DNA of 64,000 nt from assembly GCF_900109745.1 (NCBI RefSeq), contig NZ_FOAV01000012.1, positions 62,001 through 126,000 of the forward strand, written 5' to 3'. Numbering within the stretch: position 1 is the stretch's first letter; each line of letters begins with the position of its first letter. Below, in pieces: positions 34,901-41,561 of the stretch. Source of the DNA: Roseateles sp. YR242. GTDB lineage: Bacteria > Pseudomonadota > Gammaproteobacteria > Burkholderiales > Burkholderiaceae_C. A program made the position numbers and the translations under genes. The notes under the pieces are model-generated. The model worked only from the letters and a program-made list of their open reading frames with translations. It made no database searches and was not told the origin of the DNA.

Positions 34901-37580
34901 TGAGCGGGCCAGTGGCGAGATCAAACGGCGTGGCGATCAGCTTGCCAGCGAGCGACAGCGCGGCCTGTTCAATGCGCTCGGGATCCTGGTCGCTGCCAGG
35001 CGCCGTCTGGCTCTCGGAGCGCGCTGCCGCCGCCACCGGGGCGTCGACAGCACCCATGAGGTTGACGACCTGGAGTGTCGCGGTGCCGGGGTCCTGGGCC
35101 GCTGCTGGCATGAAGGGCATCGCCTGCACCGGTTGCACCCACTGCATCACCTGGGCATTGGCGTCCACCCGGAACACCGTGCGCAGCGCCTCGTGACGGG
35201 CCACCAAGGCCGCGAAGGCCGATTGCAGGCGTTCAGCGTCTACCACTCCCTCGATGCGCAGGATGCACGGCACGTGGTACGCGCTGCTACCGGGGTCCAT
35301 GCGCCACAGGAAGTACTGCTGTTGCTGTGCGGCCGTCAGCGGCAGCGGGCCCTGGCGCAGCGTGGTGGGCAATGCAGCAATGGTCGCCTGACCTTCGCCC
35401 ACAGCGGCGTGAGCCGCGAGGAGCGCCTCCGCCTGGGCCTTCAGGCGCGTGTATTCAAATAACCGGCTGGTGGGGAAGGCCACCCGCCACTGCGACCGGA
35501 GACGCTCGGCCAGTTGCACCGCCAGCAGGGAGTTGCCACCCAAGGCGAAGAAGTGCGCGTCCGGCGTCAGGGCTTGAGAAGCCGGTAGCGCCAGCACCTC
35601 GCGCCAGAGGGCGGCCAGGGTCTGTTCCGTTTCGGTCAGGGCGCGAGGGCGGGCACCTGACGGGATGCCGGAAGGGGCGCGGCGTGCCGCCCTTTCATCC
35701 CATGGGCCATCTGGAGCATCGGATGGGACGTTGACGACAGGCCCATTGAAGGCCGGGTCGACGGACTGACCGGTGAGGCTGGGCGCATTCGCGTCGATAT
35801 CCGGGTGCATCAGCCAACGCCCCCGCTCCAGCAGCGCATAGGCATCCAGCGACCGTTCCGTCCAGGCCTTGCGGCAGGCGGCCCGCTGCAGCTTGCCGCT
35901 CGATGTCTTGGGCAGGCCGCCGGGATTGAGCAGCGCAATGGCCATCGGCGCCTGGCCGGCCTGCTCGCCAACCACCTCGCTCAGGAGATCCGCCAAAGCC
36001 TGCGGCGTCACCAGCTTCTGCAGCCCCCGCGAGACCTCCGCCGCGAGGCCGATGCCTTCCTCACCGTCCACCATCACGGAGAACGCCGCCACCCTGCCCT
36101 TGCGGACGGCCTCCACACCGGATTCAACGGCCCGCTCCAGGTCCTGCGGATAAACGTTGTGCCCGCGCAGGATGATCATGTCCTTGAGCCGGCCCGCCAC
36201 GTAGAGCTGGCCCTCATGCACGAAGCCGAGGTCGCCCGTCCGCAGCCAGCGTTGCCCGCCACGTATCAAGAAGGTCTCGTCGCTCGCATCAGGGCGTTGC
36301 CAGTAGCCGGAGGCGATGCTGGGGCCACCGGCCCAGATCTCGCCAATGCGCCCGGCTGGAAGGGCCTGTTCTGTCGCCGGGTCCACGATACGGACTTCAT
36401 GATGGCGGGGGGATCCGCCACAGGCCACCAGCATGGCGCCGTGCGCACTCGGCCGGGCCTGGCCCTGGGCCAGCTCAAGCGTGTCGAAACGGTGGGCGAC
36501 CAAGCCGGTGCCGCGCACACCGCCGGTGACAAACAGCGTGGCCTCCGCCAGCCCATAACACGGGTACAACGCCTTTGCGTCAAAACCCACTGGCGCAAAG
36601 CGCTCCTCAAAGGCCTGGAGCGTGTCGTGCCGCACCGGCTCCGCGCCGGAGAAGGCCACGCGCCAGCTGGAAAGGTCCAGTTTCTCGACTTGCGTGTCAC
36701 GCACGCGGTCCACACACAGGCGGTAGGCAAAGTCCGGGCCACCACTGATGGTGCCGCGATACCGCGTGATGGCCTGCAGCCAGCGTGCCGGCCGCTCCAG
36801 CACCAGGCGTGTGGGCATCAGCACCAGCGGGATGCCGCGGTGCAAGGGCTGCAGCATGCCGCCGATGAGCCCCATGTCATGAAAGAGCGGCAGCCAGGTG
36901 ACGAAGACATCGTCCCTCCGCACGCCGAGACCCTCCTCAATGGCGCGCTCATTGGCCATCAGGCTGTCGTGGCTCACCATCACGCCCTTGGGGGTGGAGG
37001 TGGAGCCGGAGGTGTATTGGAGGAAAGCGATGTCGCTGCCCGACGGTTGATGCGTCCGCCACTGCGTCGCCTGACGCTCGTCGATCGCTTCCATCGTCAG
37101 CACGGTGACCCCGGAGAGCTCCTGCAAGGCGGCGCTGAACTGCTCGGCCACAGCGCGGGTCGTCAGGACACAGCAGGCCTGCGAGTCACCCACCATGCCC
37201 CGCAGCCGGGCCAGGTGTTGCTGGCGTGTGGTCTCGGGTGGAAACGCCGGTACAGCGATGAGGCCGGCGTACAGGCAGGCGAGGAAGGCCACCACATAGT
37301 GCTCGCCGTTCTCCAGCAGGATCAGCGCGCGTTCACCGGCCGTGAACTGCCGCTGCAGCGAGGCCGCCAGGGCGCGCACACGCTGGTCCAGCGCGGCGTA
37401 GGTCAGGCGCACATCCGCCTGACCGTCGTCCTGATCGCCCACGGCAACCATCGCCAGGTCGGAAGGCCGTGACGCCGCCAGGGCCTGCAGATGCTCGACA
37501 AAGTTGAGGGGCGGATGGGCGGGGTCGGCAGCAGCTGCGCGCCCGTCGGAATAGGCCATGTTCATCTTCGATCCACTCAT
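31944..37580 (-). CDS. Starter NRPS: fatty acyl-AMP ligase (FAAL)-T-C-A-T
   Basis: 1878 residues. FAAL ~20-600 with YTSGSTSTPKGVMVSH, WLPLFHDMGLIGGM and DLGFVHEGQLYVAGRLKDMIILRG motifs. First carrier domain ALGGNSLLAV (Ser684). Condensation domain (FLWRMDPGSSAYHV; HHIVADGTS near 913). Adenylation (YTSGSTGTPKG near 1390). Second carrier domain DLGGHSLLLI near 1786. The FAAL activates a fatty acid as acyl-AMP and loads it on the first carrier; the C domain acylates the amino acid chosen by the A domain. The code reads D-G-E-A-S-G-G-V-T-K, the same as A1 of the two-module NRPS. This makes it the line's initiator and predicts a lipopeptide precursor. It starts 11 bp after the hydroxylase stop; an in-frame ATG 15 bases later is an alternative start. 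Confidence 0.93.
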   Translation of the reverse strand: MSGSKMNMAYSDGRAAAADPAHPPLNFVEHLQALAASRPSDLAMVAVGDQDDGQADVRLTYAALDQRVRALAASLQRQFTAGERALILLENGEHYVVAFLACLYAGLIAVPAFPPETTRQQHLARLRGMVGDSQACCVLTTRAVAEQFSAALQELSGVTVLTMEAIDERQATQWRTHQPSGSDIAFLQYTSGSTSTPKGVMVSHDSLMANERAIEEGLGVRRDDVFVTWLPLFHDMGLIGGMLQPLHRGIPLVLMPTRLVLERPARWLQAITRYRGTISGGPDFAYRLCVDRVRDTQVEKLDLSSWRVAFSGAEPVRHDTLQAFEERFAPVGFDAKALYPCYGLAEATLFVTGGVRGTGLVAHRFDTLELAQGQARPSAHGAMLVACGGSPRHHEVRIVDPATEQALPAGRIGEIWAGGPSIASGYWQRPDASDETFLIRGGQRWLRTGDLGFVHEGQLYVAGRLKDMIILRGHNVYPQDLERAVESGVEAVRKGRVAAFSVMVDGEEGIGLAAEVSRGLQKLVTPQALADLLSEVVGEQAGQAPMAIALLNPGGLPKTSSGKLQRAACRKAWTERSLDAYALLERGRWLMHPDIDANAPSLTGQSVDPAFNGPVVNVPSDAPDGPWDERAARRAPSGIPSGARPRALTETEQTLAALWREVLALPASQALTPDAHFFALGGNSLLAVQLAERLRSQWRVAFPTSRLFEYTRLKAQAEALLAAHAAVGEGQATIAALPTTLRQGPLPLTAAQQQQYFLWRMDPGSSAYHVPCILRIEGVVDAERLQSAFAALVARHEALRTVFRVDANAQVMQWVQPVQAMPFMPAAAQDPGTATLQVVNLMGAVDAPVAAAARSESQTAPGSDQDPERIEQAALSLAGKLIATPFDLATGPLIRATLFRLGEHRHLLAMVVHHIVADGTSLQGMIDELAALHGGEVLPPVPLQYGDYAAWHHERQDPNRDSASLAYWQDRLRAGDGGSSPLVLPADRPRAPDQQHRTATLTVDLPTDLMAALRLQAGAQDGTLFMALLASFKILLHRYTGQRDIRVGAPFANRPTTQLQPVIGCFVNTLLLRTAVEPQMALGAVLEQVRQTVLGAQAHQDLPLDRLMRSLPADRGAAPQTPFQIVFNHLNVNHDAARRLTGWALEDLSVPPGHAQFELALETRENASGAITATLIWADGLFERDTMARLAGHFQQVLQVMAASPDTAVRDLALLDDGETRRLRHWGGPDPGTATPFAPVHRLFERHAQAHPEAPALLAGDVTLSYEDLDRQANQLAHRLIAQGVGPEVRVGVALDRSPALIVSLLAVLKAGGAYVPLDPALPADRLRTMIQDSGMRLLLTRANEARRLPQVPSVPMLDLDLDDLARHQAPVTAPDVSTHPDSLAYIIYTSGSTGTPKGVAVAHGPFAMHCVVTAVLYEMDARSRELHFLSFSFDGAHERLFTALCCGASLVLRDAGLWSPGETLAAIAQQGVTNAGFPAVYLHEMAHAAAAQRAAPPVHLYSFGGEAMPREGLVMAQAHLAAQVLINGYGPTEAVVTPTLWKARTSTPLPDAPYAPIGRPVGDRKALVLDASLNLLPQGQVGELYLGGSGLARGYLQRPGLTAERFIPDPFDASGGRLYRTGDLVRWNREGQLEYLGRADQQIKIRGFRIEPGEIEAALLAQPHVRQAAVLARAGAAGLRLVGYVAPQAGQTLDAALLRDQLAQRLPDYMVPATIVVLDALPVTVNGKVDRAALPEPTVAAGAAGRDASSPMAQPLGDLEQRVAVILAEVLGVPEVGLTDNFFDLGGHSLLLIRLHRLLEDRLQARLRMVDLFKHPNVEALARHLRLAQRPLAGGDGHGHGAGDVATDTHPIHGASDAAPSRRDALLRRKRSAERTS

Positions 37581-37591
37581 GGAAGCCGCGT

Positions 37592-38578
37592 TCAGAAGCG
37601 GCCGAGATTGCCGTGCGGCTCCGCCATGGCCACGATGACCTTGCGAGGGCCGCGGAACGGTGCGCGGCCATGGGCGGCCAGCATGTTGTCCAGCATCAGC
37701 ACGTCGCCAGCCTCCCAGCGGAAGAAGACGGATTCGGCCTCCAGCACGGCCCGCACCTCGTCGAACATCGCGTCCGGAATCGGTGACCCATCGGCGAAGA
37801 AAGTATTGCGGGGAAGGTTCTCCGCCCCCAGCAGTTCCTCCAGCGATTCACGCACTTCCGGCTGGAGGTTGGAGCAATGGAAGAGATGGGCCTGGTTGAA
37901 CCAGACGGTCTCGCCGGTGACCGGATGGGTTTCGATGGCCTGGCAGCGCTGGGTGGTGCGCAGGGTGCCGTCACGCTTCCATTCCCAGCGGATGTCGGCT
38001 TCACGGCAGAAGCGCTCCACCTCGGACTGGCTATGGGTGTTGAAGACCTTTTGCCAGGGGACGTCGAAATCGCCGTAGTTGCGCACGTACAGGATGCCGG
38101 GCGCGAAACGGTCCCGGATGTGCGCAGGCATGCGGCGGTAGACAGCGCGGCTGTCCGCGATGGGCGTTTCACCACCTTCGGGCGAGGCCACCATGCAGTG
38201 GAACCAGATCTTCATCGGCCATTCGCGGGTGTAGGCCTGCTCGTTGTGCAGCGGGATCCACTGATGAGCGGGGTATTCGGTGGAGGTGTAGACACCAGCG
38301 CCACCGCTGCCCACTTCCGAGCGCGGTGTGGAGCCGAATTCGTAACTCAGCAGTGGATGACCGAAGCCAGCGGCACAGGTGCGAAAGGCCGCAGCATCCG
38401 GCACCTCGAAGCCCCGCATCAGCACCCCGCCCACGGTGCGCAACTGGGCCTCGATCTCCGGGCGCAGGCGGGCCAGCGCGTCCGTCAGCCGCTCGCCGGG
38501 GAACTCCGGCTCGATGAGGGCGGGCAACACGGAGCCCAGGGGCGCCCGGCGTTCAAGCAATCCAATTCCTGCAGTCAT
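37592..38578 (-). CDS. SyrP/TauD-like Fe(II)/2-oxoglutarate dioxygenase, putative aspartate beta-hydroxylase
   Basis: 328 residues from the ATG at 38578, which has AAGGA 9 bases upstream; an in-frame ATG at 38623 would overlap the preceding thioesterase gene. The iron-binding facial triad is visible as HNEQAY (His, Glu) and AAHGRAPFRGPR (distal His and 2-oxoglutarate-binding Arg). Similar enzymes in NRPS clusters, such as SyrP, hydroxylate the beta carbon of carrier-bound Asp. The terminal NRPS module reads as Asp-specific, so a beta-hydroxyaspartate iron ligand is the natural prediction. Such ligands are photoreactive when bound to Fe(III). The gene lies between the type II thioesterase and the FAAL gene, in the same operon. 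Confidence 0.87.
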   Translation of the reverse strand: MTAGIGLLERRAPLGSVLPALIEPEFPGERLTDALARLRPEIEAQLRTVGGVLMRGFEVPDAAAFRTCAAGFGHPLLSYEFGSTPRSEVGSGGAGVYTSTEYPAHQWIPLHNEQAYTREWPMKIWFHCMVASPEGGETPIADSRAVYRRMPAHIRDRFAPGILYVRNYGDFDVPWQKVFNTHSQSEVERFCREADIRWEWKRDGTLRTTQRCQAIETHPVTGETVWFNQAHLFHCSNLQPEVRESLEELLGAENLPRNTFFADGSPIPDAMFDEVRAVLEAESVFFRWEAGDVLMLDNMLAAHGRAPFRGPRKVIVAMAEPHGNLGRF

Positions 38579-38600
38579 GCAACAACGTCCTTCCTGACAT

Positions 38601-39353
38601 TCAGGCAGTGGCAGCGCTTGCATGGTCCGTCGGTGAAAACAGCGCCTGGAGCTCCCGCTCCAGCACGGTCAGCACCTCAGGCTCCTGCTGGCGAATGAAG
38701 AAATGGCCGCCCTCGAACCAGTTCATGGAGAAGCTGGCGGCAGTCTCGTGGGCCCAGGCGGTCAGGCTGGCCGGCGCGATCTCGTCGGCGCGGCCGCCCA
38801 GGGCGTGGATCGGCAGGGGAAGCGGCGCGCGCTGTTGGTGGCGATAGCTGGCGCACAGGCGGTAATCGGCGGCCAGGGTGTCCAGCGTCATGCGCAGCAG
38901 CTCGGGGCTCTGGAAAAGCTCCTCCGGCGTGCCGCCCTGGCGGCGCAGATCTGCGATCAGCACCTCGTCGTCCAGCTTGCCGCTGAAACGTGTGACATCA
39001 CGCAGCGCGGGTGCCGCACTGCCGCAGACAAACAGGGCGTTAGGCAATGGCCGCTGCAGGGTCCGCTGGGTCTGCGCCAGGCCGTAGGCCAGCAGCGCGC
39101 CCATGGAGTGGCCCAGCAGCACGTATTGCCCACGCAGGCTCTCGGCGTACCGCTCGGCAAGCTGCGCCACCAACGTCTGGAAGTCCTCGACCAAGGGCTC
39201 GCCATACCGCTCGCCCCGGCCCGGCAACTCCAACGGCACCAGCCGAAGCCAAGCCGACAGGAAGCGCCGCCACCGCAGGTACATCGTGGCGCTGGCACCG
39301 GCACACGGCAATACCAGCAGGTCCACGGTGGGCCGGACTGCGGACGCGTTCAC
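38601..39353 (-). CDS. Type II thioesterase (external editing thioesterase)
   Basis: 250 residues when started at the GTG at 39353, whose GTGA overlaps the MbtH stop. This matches the usual length of the family; a further in-frame ATG at 39449 would only add a non-homologous stretch antisense-like in composition. Motifs are LPCAGASATMYLRW near the start, GHSMGALLAYGLAQ with the catalytic Ser, and WFEGGHFFIRQQ with the catalytic His. Type II thioesterases clear misprimed or stalled carrier domains in NRPS/PKS lines. It lies second in the operon, between the MbtH-like gene and the hydroxylase. Confidence 0.9.
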   Translation of the reverse strand: MNASAVRPTVDLLVLPCAGASATMYLRWRRFLSAWLRLVPLELPGRGERYGEPLVEDFQTLVAQLAERYAESLRGQYVLLGHSMGALLAYGLAQTQRTLQRPLPNALFVCGSAAPALRDVTRFSGKLDDEVLIADLRRQGGTPEELFQSPELLRMTLDTLAADYRLCASYRHQQRAPLPLPIHALGGRADEIAPASLTAWAHETAASFSMNWFEGGHFFIRQQEPEVLTVLERELQALFSPTDHASAATA

Positions 39354-39649
39354 GATGAAGTGGCGTCCGTGGAGGCGGTGGAGGCGGTCGTGGGCATCGC
39401 GGTCGTGGGCGATGTGTGCTTGGCGCTGGCGGCCTGCTCCGCCATCCACTGGCGCAGCGACAGCGGCCGCATGTCGGTCCAGGCCTGGTCGATGAAGTCG
39501 GTGACGGTCTTCTTGTCACCCTTCACACCGTCCACCACGGTCCACCCGCCGGGGACGGCCTTCCACGCGGGCCAGATCGAATACTGTTCCTCATGGTTGA
39601 TGAGGACGATGAAGACTTCGCCTTCGCGATCGAAACAACTGCTGGACAT
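39350..39649 (-). CDS. MbtH-like protein with a Ser/Thr/Ala-rich C-terminal extension
   Basis: 99 residues. The first ~70 carry the MbtH signature: NHEEQYSIWPAWKAVPGGW, followed by DFIDQAWTDMRPLSLRQWM. MbtH proteins bind adenylation domains and are often needed for their solubility and activity. The last ~27 residues (AASAKHTSPTTAMPTTAST and onward) are a low-complexity tail beyond the usual 60-75 residue length. A GGGGAG site precedes the ATG. It is the first gene of the eight-gene assembly operon, with the predicted sigma promoter at 39757-39732 about 80 bases upstream. Confidence 0.92.
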   Translation of the reverse strand: MSSSCFDREGEVFIVLINHEEQYSIWPAWKAVPGGWTVVDGVKGDKKTVTDFIDQAWTDMRPLSLRQWMAEQAASAKHTSPTTAMPTTASTASTDATSS

Positions 39650-39731
39650 GGGACTCCCCGACCGGTTGACCTTGGGAAGCGCGTGACGGGCCGGATCAGG
39701 ATCCGGTGTCTGCGTGCTGCTCTGTCGACCA

Positions 39732-39757
39732 GACGAATGAGCGGCGGTGGATGTTCA
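39732..39757 (-). promoter_or_regulatory. Predicted iron-starvation ECF promoter for the MbtH-NRPS-PKS operon (motif copy 5)
   Basis: Minus-strand TGAACA (39757-39752), a 15-base spacer and TCGTC (39736-39732) followed by TGGTC. It should drive the ~28-kb biosynthetic operon. Confidence 0.7.
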
Positions 39758-39799
39758 GCAGGAACGCGCTGGCGCGCGTTCAGTGGGACAGGCGGGGCT

Positions 39800-40075
39800 T
39801 CAGGATTGGGATGATGACGAGGGATCGTCACCACCATGGAAGGCCTTGCGCAGGGCTTCGAGATCCAGCGGCGCGTCCGGATCGGCGTCCACAAAACGGG
39901 TGGGCACCAGGCTCGCTTCAGCCCACACGCGACAGGCTTCTTCGTAGCGTTGGCGATGCACAGGGTTGGCTGTCAGCCAGGCCTTGAACTCGACCTGCTC
40001 CGCTTCAGAGAGCGGCCCGTCCTGCTCGCGCTGCCGCCACTCCCAGGCGGCGCGCCAAAGGGGATCGTTCGTCAT
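39800..40075 (-). CDS. Short DUF4880/FecR N-terminal-domain protein, possible soluble anti-sigma or co-regulator
   Basis: 91 residues with a strong GGGAGG site 7 bases before the ATG at 40075. The sequence from PLWRAAWEWRQREQDGPLSEAEQVEFKAWL to NPVHRQRYEEACRVW is the DUF4880 domain that forms the cytoplasmic N-terminus of FecR-type sigma regulators. The membrane helix and periplasmic FecR domain (another ~220 residues in a normal FecR) are absent, and the C-terminus ends in a Ser-rich tail. It lies between the sigma gene and the operon the sigma factor presumably controls, with its own candidate ECF promoter. A role in tuning the sigma factor is inference; a decayed FecR is the alternative. 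Confidence 0.75.
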   Translation of the reverse strand: MTNDPLWRAAWEWRQREQDGPLSEAEQVEFKAWLTANPVHRQRYEEACRVWAEASLVPTRFVDADPDAPLDLEALRKAFHGGDDPSSSSQS

Positions 40076-40492
40076 GGCTGCGCCTCCCGCCAGCCCGCAG
40101 GTGCGGCGCAGAGGTTCATGAACCCGTCAACAGGGTTGTCTCGCAGATTGAAAACAAGGGGACTCACGGAGCCAGAACATCCGGAAACAGGACCACCGCG
40201 TGATGGTACCTCCAGCCGCACTTCAGCCATGCCTCGCCACTCCCTGGTGTTCGTCCCTGGTGCGCATATCGGGCGCACTTCACGCGCGCTTGCCCAGAGC
40301 CCTATTGTTCATCGCCATGGACGTGCACCAGCGGCGCCCGAAGCCAGTCTGGAAGGTGCACACCCGCTCCCGAACCGCGCCCAGGCTTGAGCCGCCGGCA
40401 CGTGTATCCGTGCTCGGCGCCCGCGCGCAGCGTTGATTGCAGAAAAGTTACTGCGTTGTGTCAATCACCAGACGCCCGAGCGGGCCCGGTGT
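40076..40492. other. 417-bp intergenic region between the sigma factor and the FecR-like gene
   Basis: No recognisable gene. It contains motif copy 6 at its right end. On the minus strand there is a 52-codon open frame (40230-40072) whose stop overlaps the FecR-like ATG. The sequence may be a long leader, a small coding unit or spacer; codon composition does not settle it. Confidence 0.5.
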
Positions 40493-40495
40493 TCA
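40471..40495 (-). promoter_or_regulatory. Candidate ECF promoter reading toward the FecR-like gene (motif copy 6)
   Basis: Minus-strand TGAACA (40495-40490), 14 bases, then GCGTC (40475-40471) followed by TGGTG. The -10 has one change from TCGTC but keeps CGTCTGGT as in copy 5. It overlaps the last codon of the sigma gene and would give a leader of about 390 bases. Confidence 0.5.
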
Positions 40496-41038
40496 ATCCC
40501 ACGCCATCAGGTGCCGATGGCGGGTCAGCACGTCTGCGGCTTCGGCGATGAGCGCATTGACCAGGCCGACCGACACGGCCAGGGCCTTGCTGATGTCCCG
40601 CTGGGTCATGCCCCGCACGATATACATCTCGTAAGCGATGCGCGTGCGCACCGGCACGGCGCCCAATGCGTTGTTGAGGATGACCAGGTTCTGCCGCCGC
40701 ATGGCCTGCAGCTCGGGCTGGCCATACGCGGCGTGGGCGTACTGGCCCTCCTCTTCCTCACCCAGCAGCCCAACTTCGAAGGTCTGACGGCGCAGGTGGT
40801 CCCGCGCCATGTTGCGCACGATCTGGCAGCAATAGGCCAGCGGCTGATGGACAACCAGGGCCGTCTGCGCACCCAGCAGCTTCAGATAAGCGTCCTGCAG
40901 CACGTCGTCCGCGCCCTGCGCGTTCTGGACAATGGCCAGGGCAATCCGACGCAACCTCGGCCGGTGCGTCACGAAAATCTCGGTGAGGTCGCTGGTCTCT
41001 ACAGCATCCTCGACCACTTTGTCATCTGGGTAAGACAT
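40493..41038 (-). CDS. ECF sigma factor of the iron-starvation type (FecI/PvdS/OrbS-like)
   Basis: 181 residues from the ATG at 41038, with GGGGA 8 bases upstream. An in-frame ATG at 41110 would place the start beyond the Fur box and adds non-homologous sequence. Region 2 is visible as DDVLQDAYLKLL with QPLAYCCQIVRNMARDHLRRQ, and region 4 as YEMYIVRGMTQRDISKALAVS followed by VGLVNALIAEA. Such sigma factors direct siderophore biosynthesis genes under iron limitation. The six TGAACA-N14/15-TCGTC motifs around it, with a CGTC -10 as in PvdS and OrbS promoters, are the likely targets. A Fur-box-like sequence lies 43-61 bases upstream, consistent with iron repression. Confidence 0.9.
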   Translation of the reverse strand: MSYPDDKVVEDAVETSDLTEIFVTHRPRLRRIALAIVQNAQGADDVLQDAYLKLLGAQTALVVHQPLAYCCQIVRNMARDHLRRQTFEVGLLGEEEEGQYAHAAYGQPELQAMRRQNLVILNNALGAVPVRTRIAYEMYIVRGMTQRDISKALAVSVGLVNALIAEAADVLTRHRHLMAWD

Positions 41039-41080
41039 CCCTGAAATCCCCTTTTTTCGATTCCCTTTTTTATCTAACCT

Positions 41081-41099
41081 AATGGGAATCATTCTCATT
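41081..41099. promoter_or_regulatory. Fur box between the sigma factor gene and the divergent DUF3649-PepSY operon
   Basis: AATGGGAATCATTCTCATT; the reverse strand reads AATGAGAATGATTCCCATT. It is close to the Fur consensus GATAATGATAATCATTATC and sits in an AT-rich patch within an otherwise GC-rich region. Its position allows Fe-Fur repression of both divergent transcripts. Confidence 0.75.
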
Positions 41100-41234
41100 A
41101 TGTAGCACACTCCTGGTTTCGCAGACTCTCCATTTCGACTGAGAGGGTTTCACACCACGGTCATGCCGGGCGCTTCGGCCCGGGCCGGTGGTGTTCAACG
41201 TCGTATTCGAGCCGCCGCCATTTCCATCCACGTC

Positions 41235-41546
41235 ATGAACACATCCACAACGCTGAGCCGTGCCTCACTGGCACTGCCGCTGATCCTGCGCATCACCGCA
41301 GCCGTCGGTGGCGGCTATGTCTTTTGCTGGGGCTTTGTTGCGCTCGGTCTTGCGGGCTTCTATGCCAGTGGCATGTCGTTCCATGACGCGGAGCACTTCT
41401 CCGGCATGTTGGGCGTGCTGCTCTATCTGGTGGTGTTCTGCTGGACCTTTGCCGCCAAGCGACTGGCGCGCGTGTGGGCAGTGCTTCTGGTGGGCGCTGG
41501 TGTGATGACGGGTGCGGCGGCGCTGGTACAGCGCGCCATGCTTTGA
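41235..41546 (+). CDS. DUF3649 family inner-membrane protein, iron-uptake associated
   Basis: 103 residues with three hydrophobic segments (RITAAVGGGYVFCWGFVALGLAGF, GMLGVLLYLVVFCWTFAA and WAVLLVGAGVMTGAAALV). Small proteins of this type are usually found upstream of PepSY reductase genes in ferric-siderophore loci, as here. The start at 41235 has no clear Shine-Dalgarno, and a frame-compatible ATG at 41163 exists. It heads a three-gene operon with the PepSY protein and the DUF3325 protein and is probably under the Fur box to its left. Molecular function is not established. Confidence 0.8.
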   Translation: MNTSTTLSRASLALPLILRITAAVGGGYVFCWGFVALGLAGFYASGMSFHDAEHFSGMLGVLLYLVVFCWTFAAKRLARVWAVLLVGAGVMTGAAALVQRAML

Positions 41547-41561
41547 GACGAGGGCAAGACG

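Noticed and set aside
40072-40278. 68-codon (or 52-codon from 40230) minus-strand frame ending in the FecR-like start
   Set aside because: The ATGA overlap is attractive, but there is no family motif and composition is not clearly coding; kept only as part of a finding.
41039-41110. Longer N-terminus for the sigma factor from the ATG at 41110
   Set aside because: It would translate through the Fur box and an AT-rich promoter-like stretch and lacks a ribosome site; the ATG at 41038 has one.
41180-41200. GTGTTCAACGTCGT near the DUF3649 start as a seventh sigma motif
   Set aside because: TGTTCA is present on the plus strand, but no GACGA lies at the required distance, so it does not fit in either orientation.
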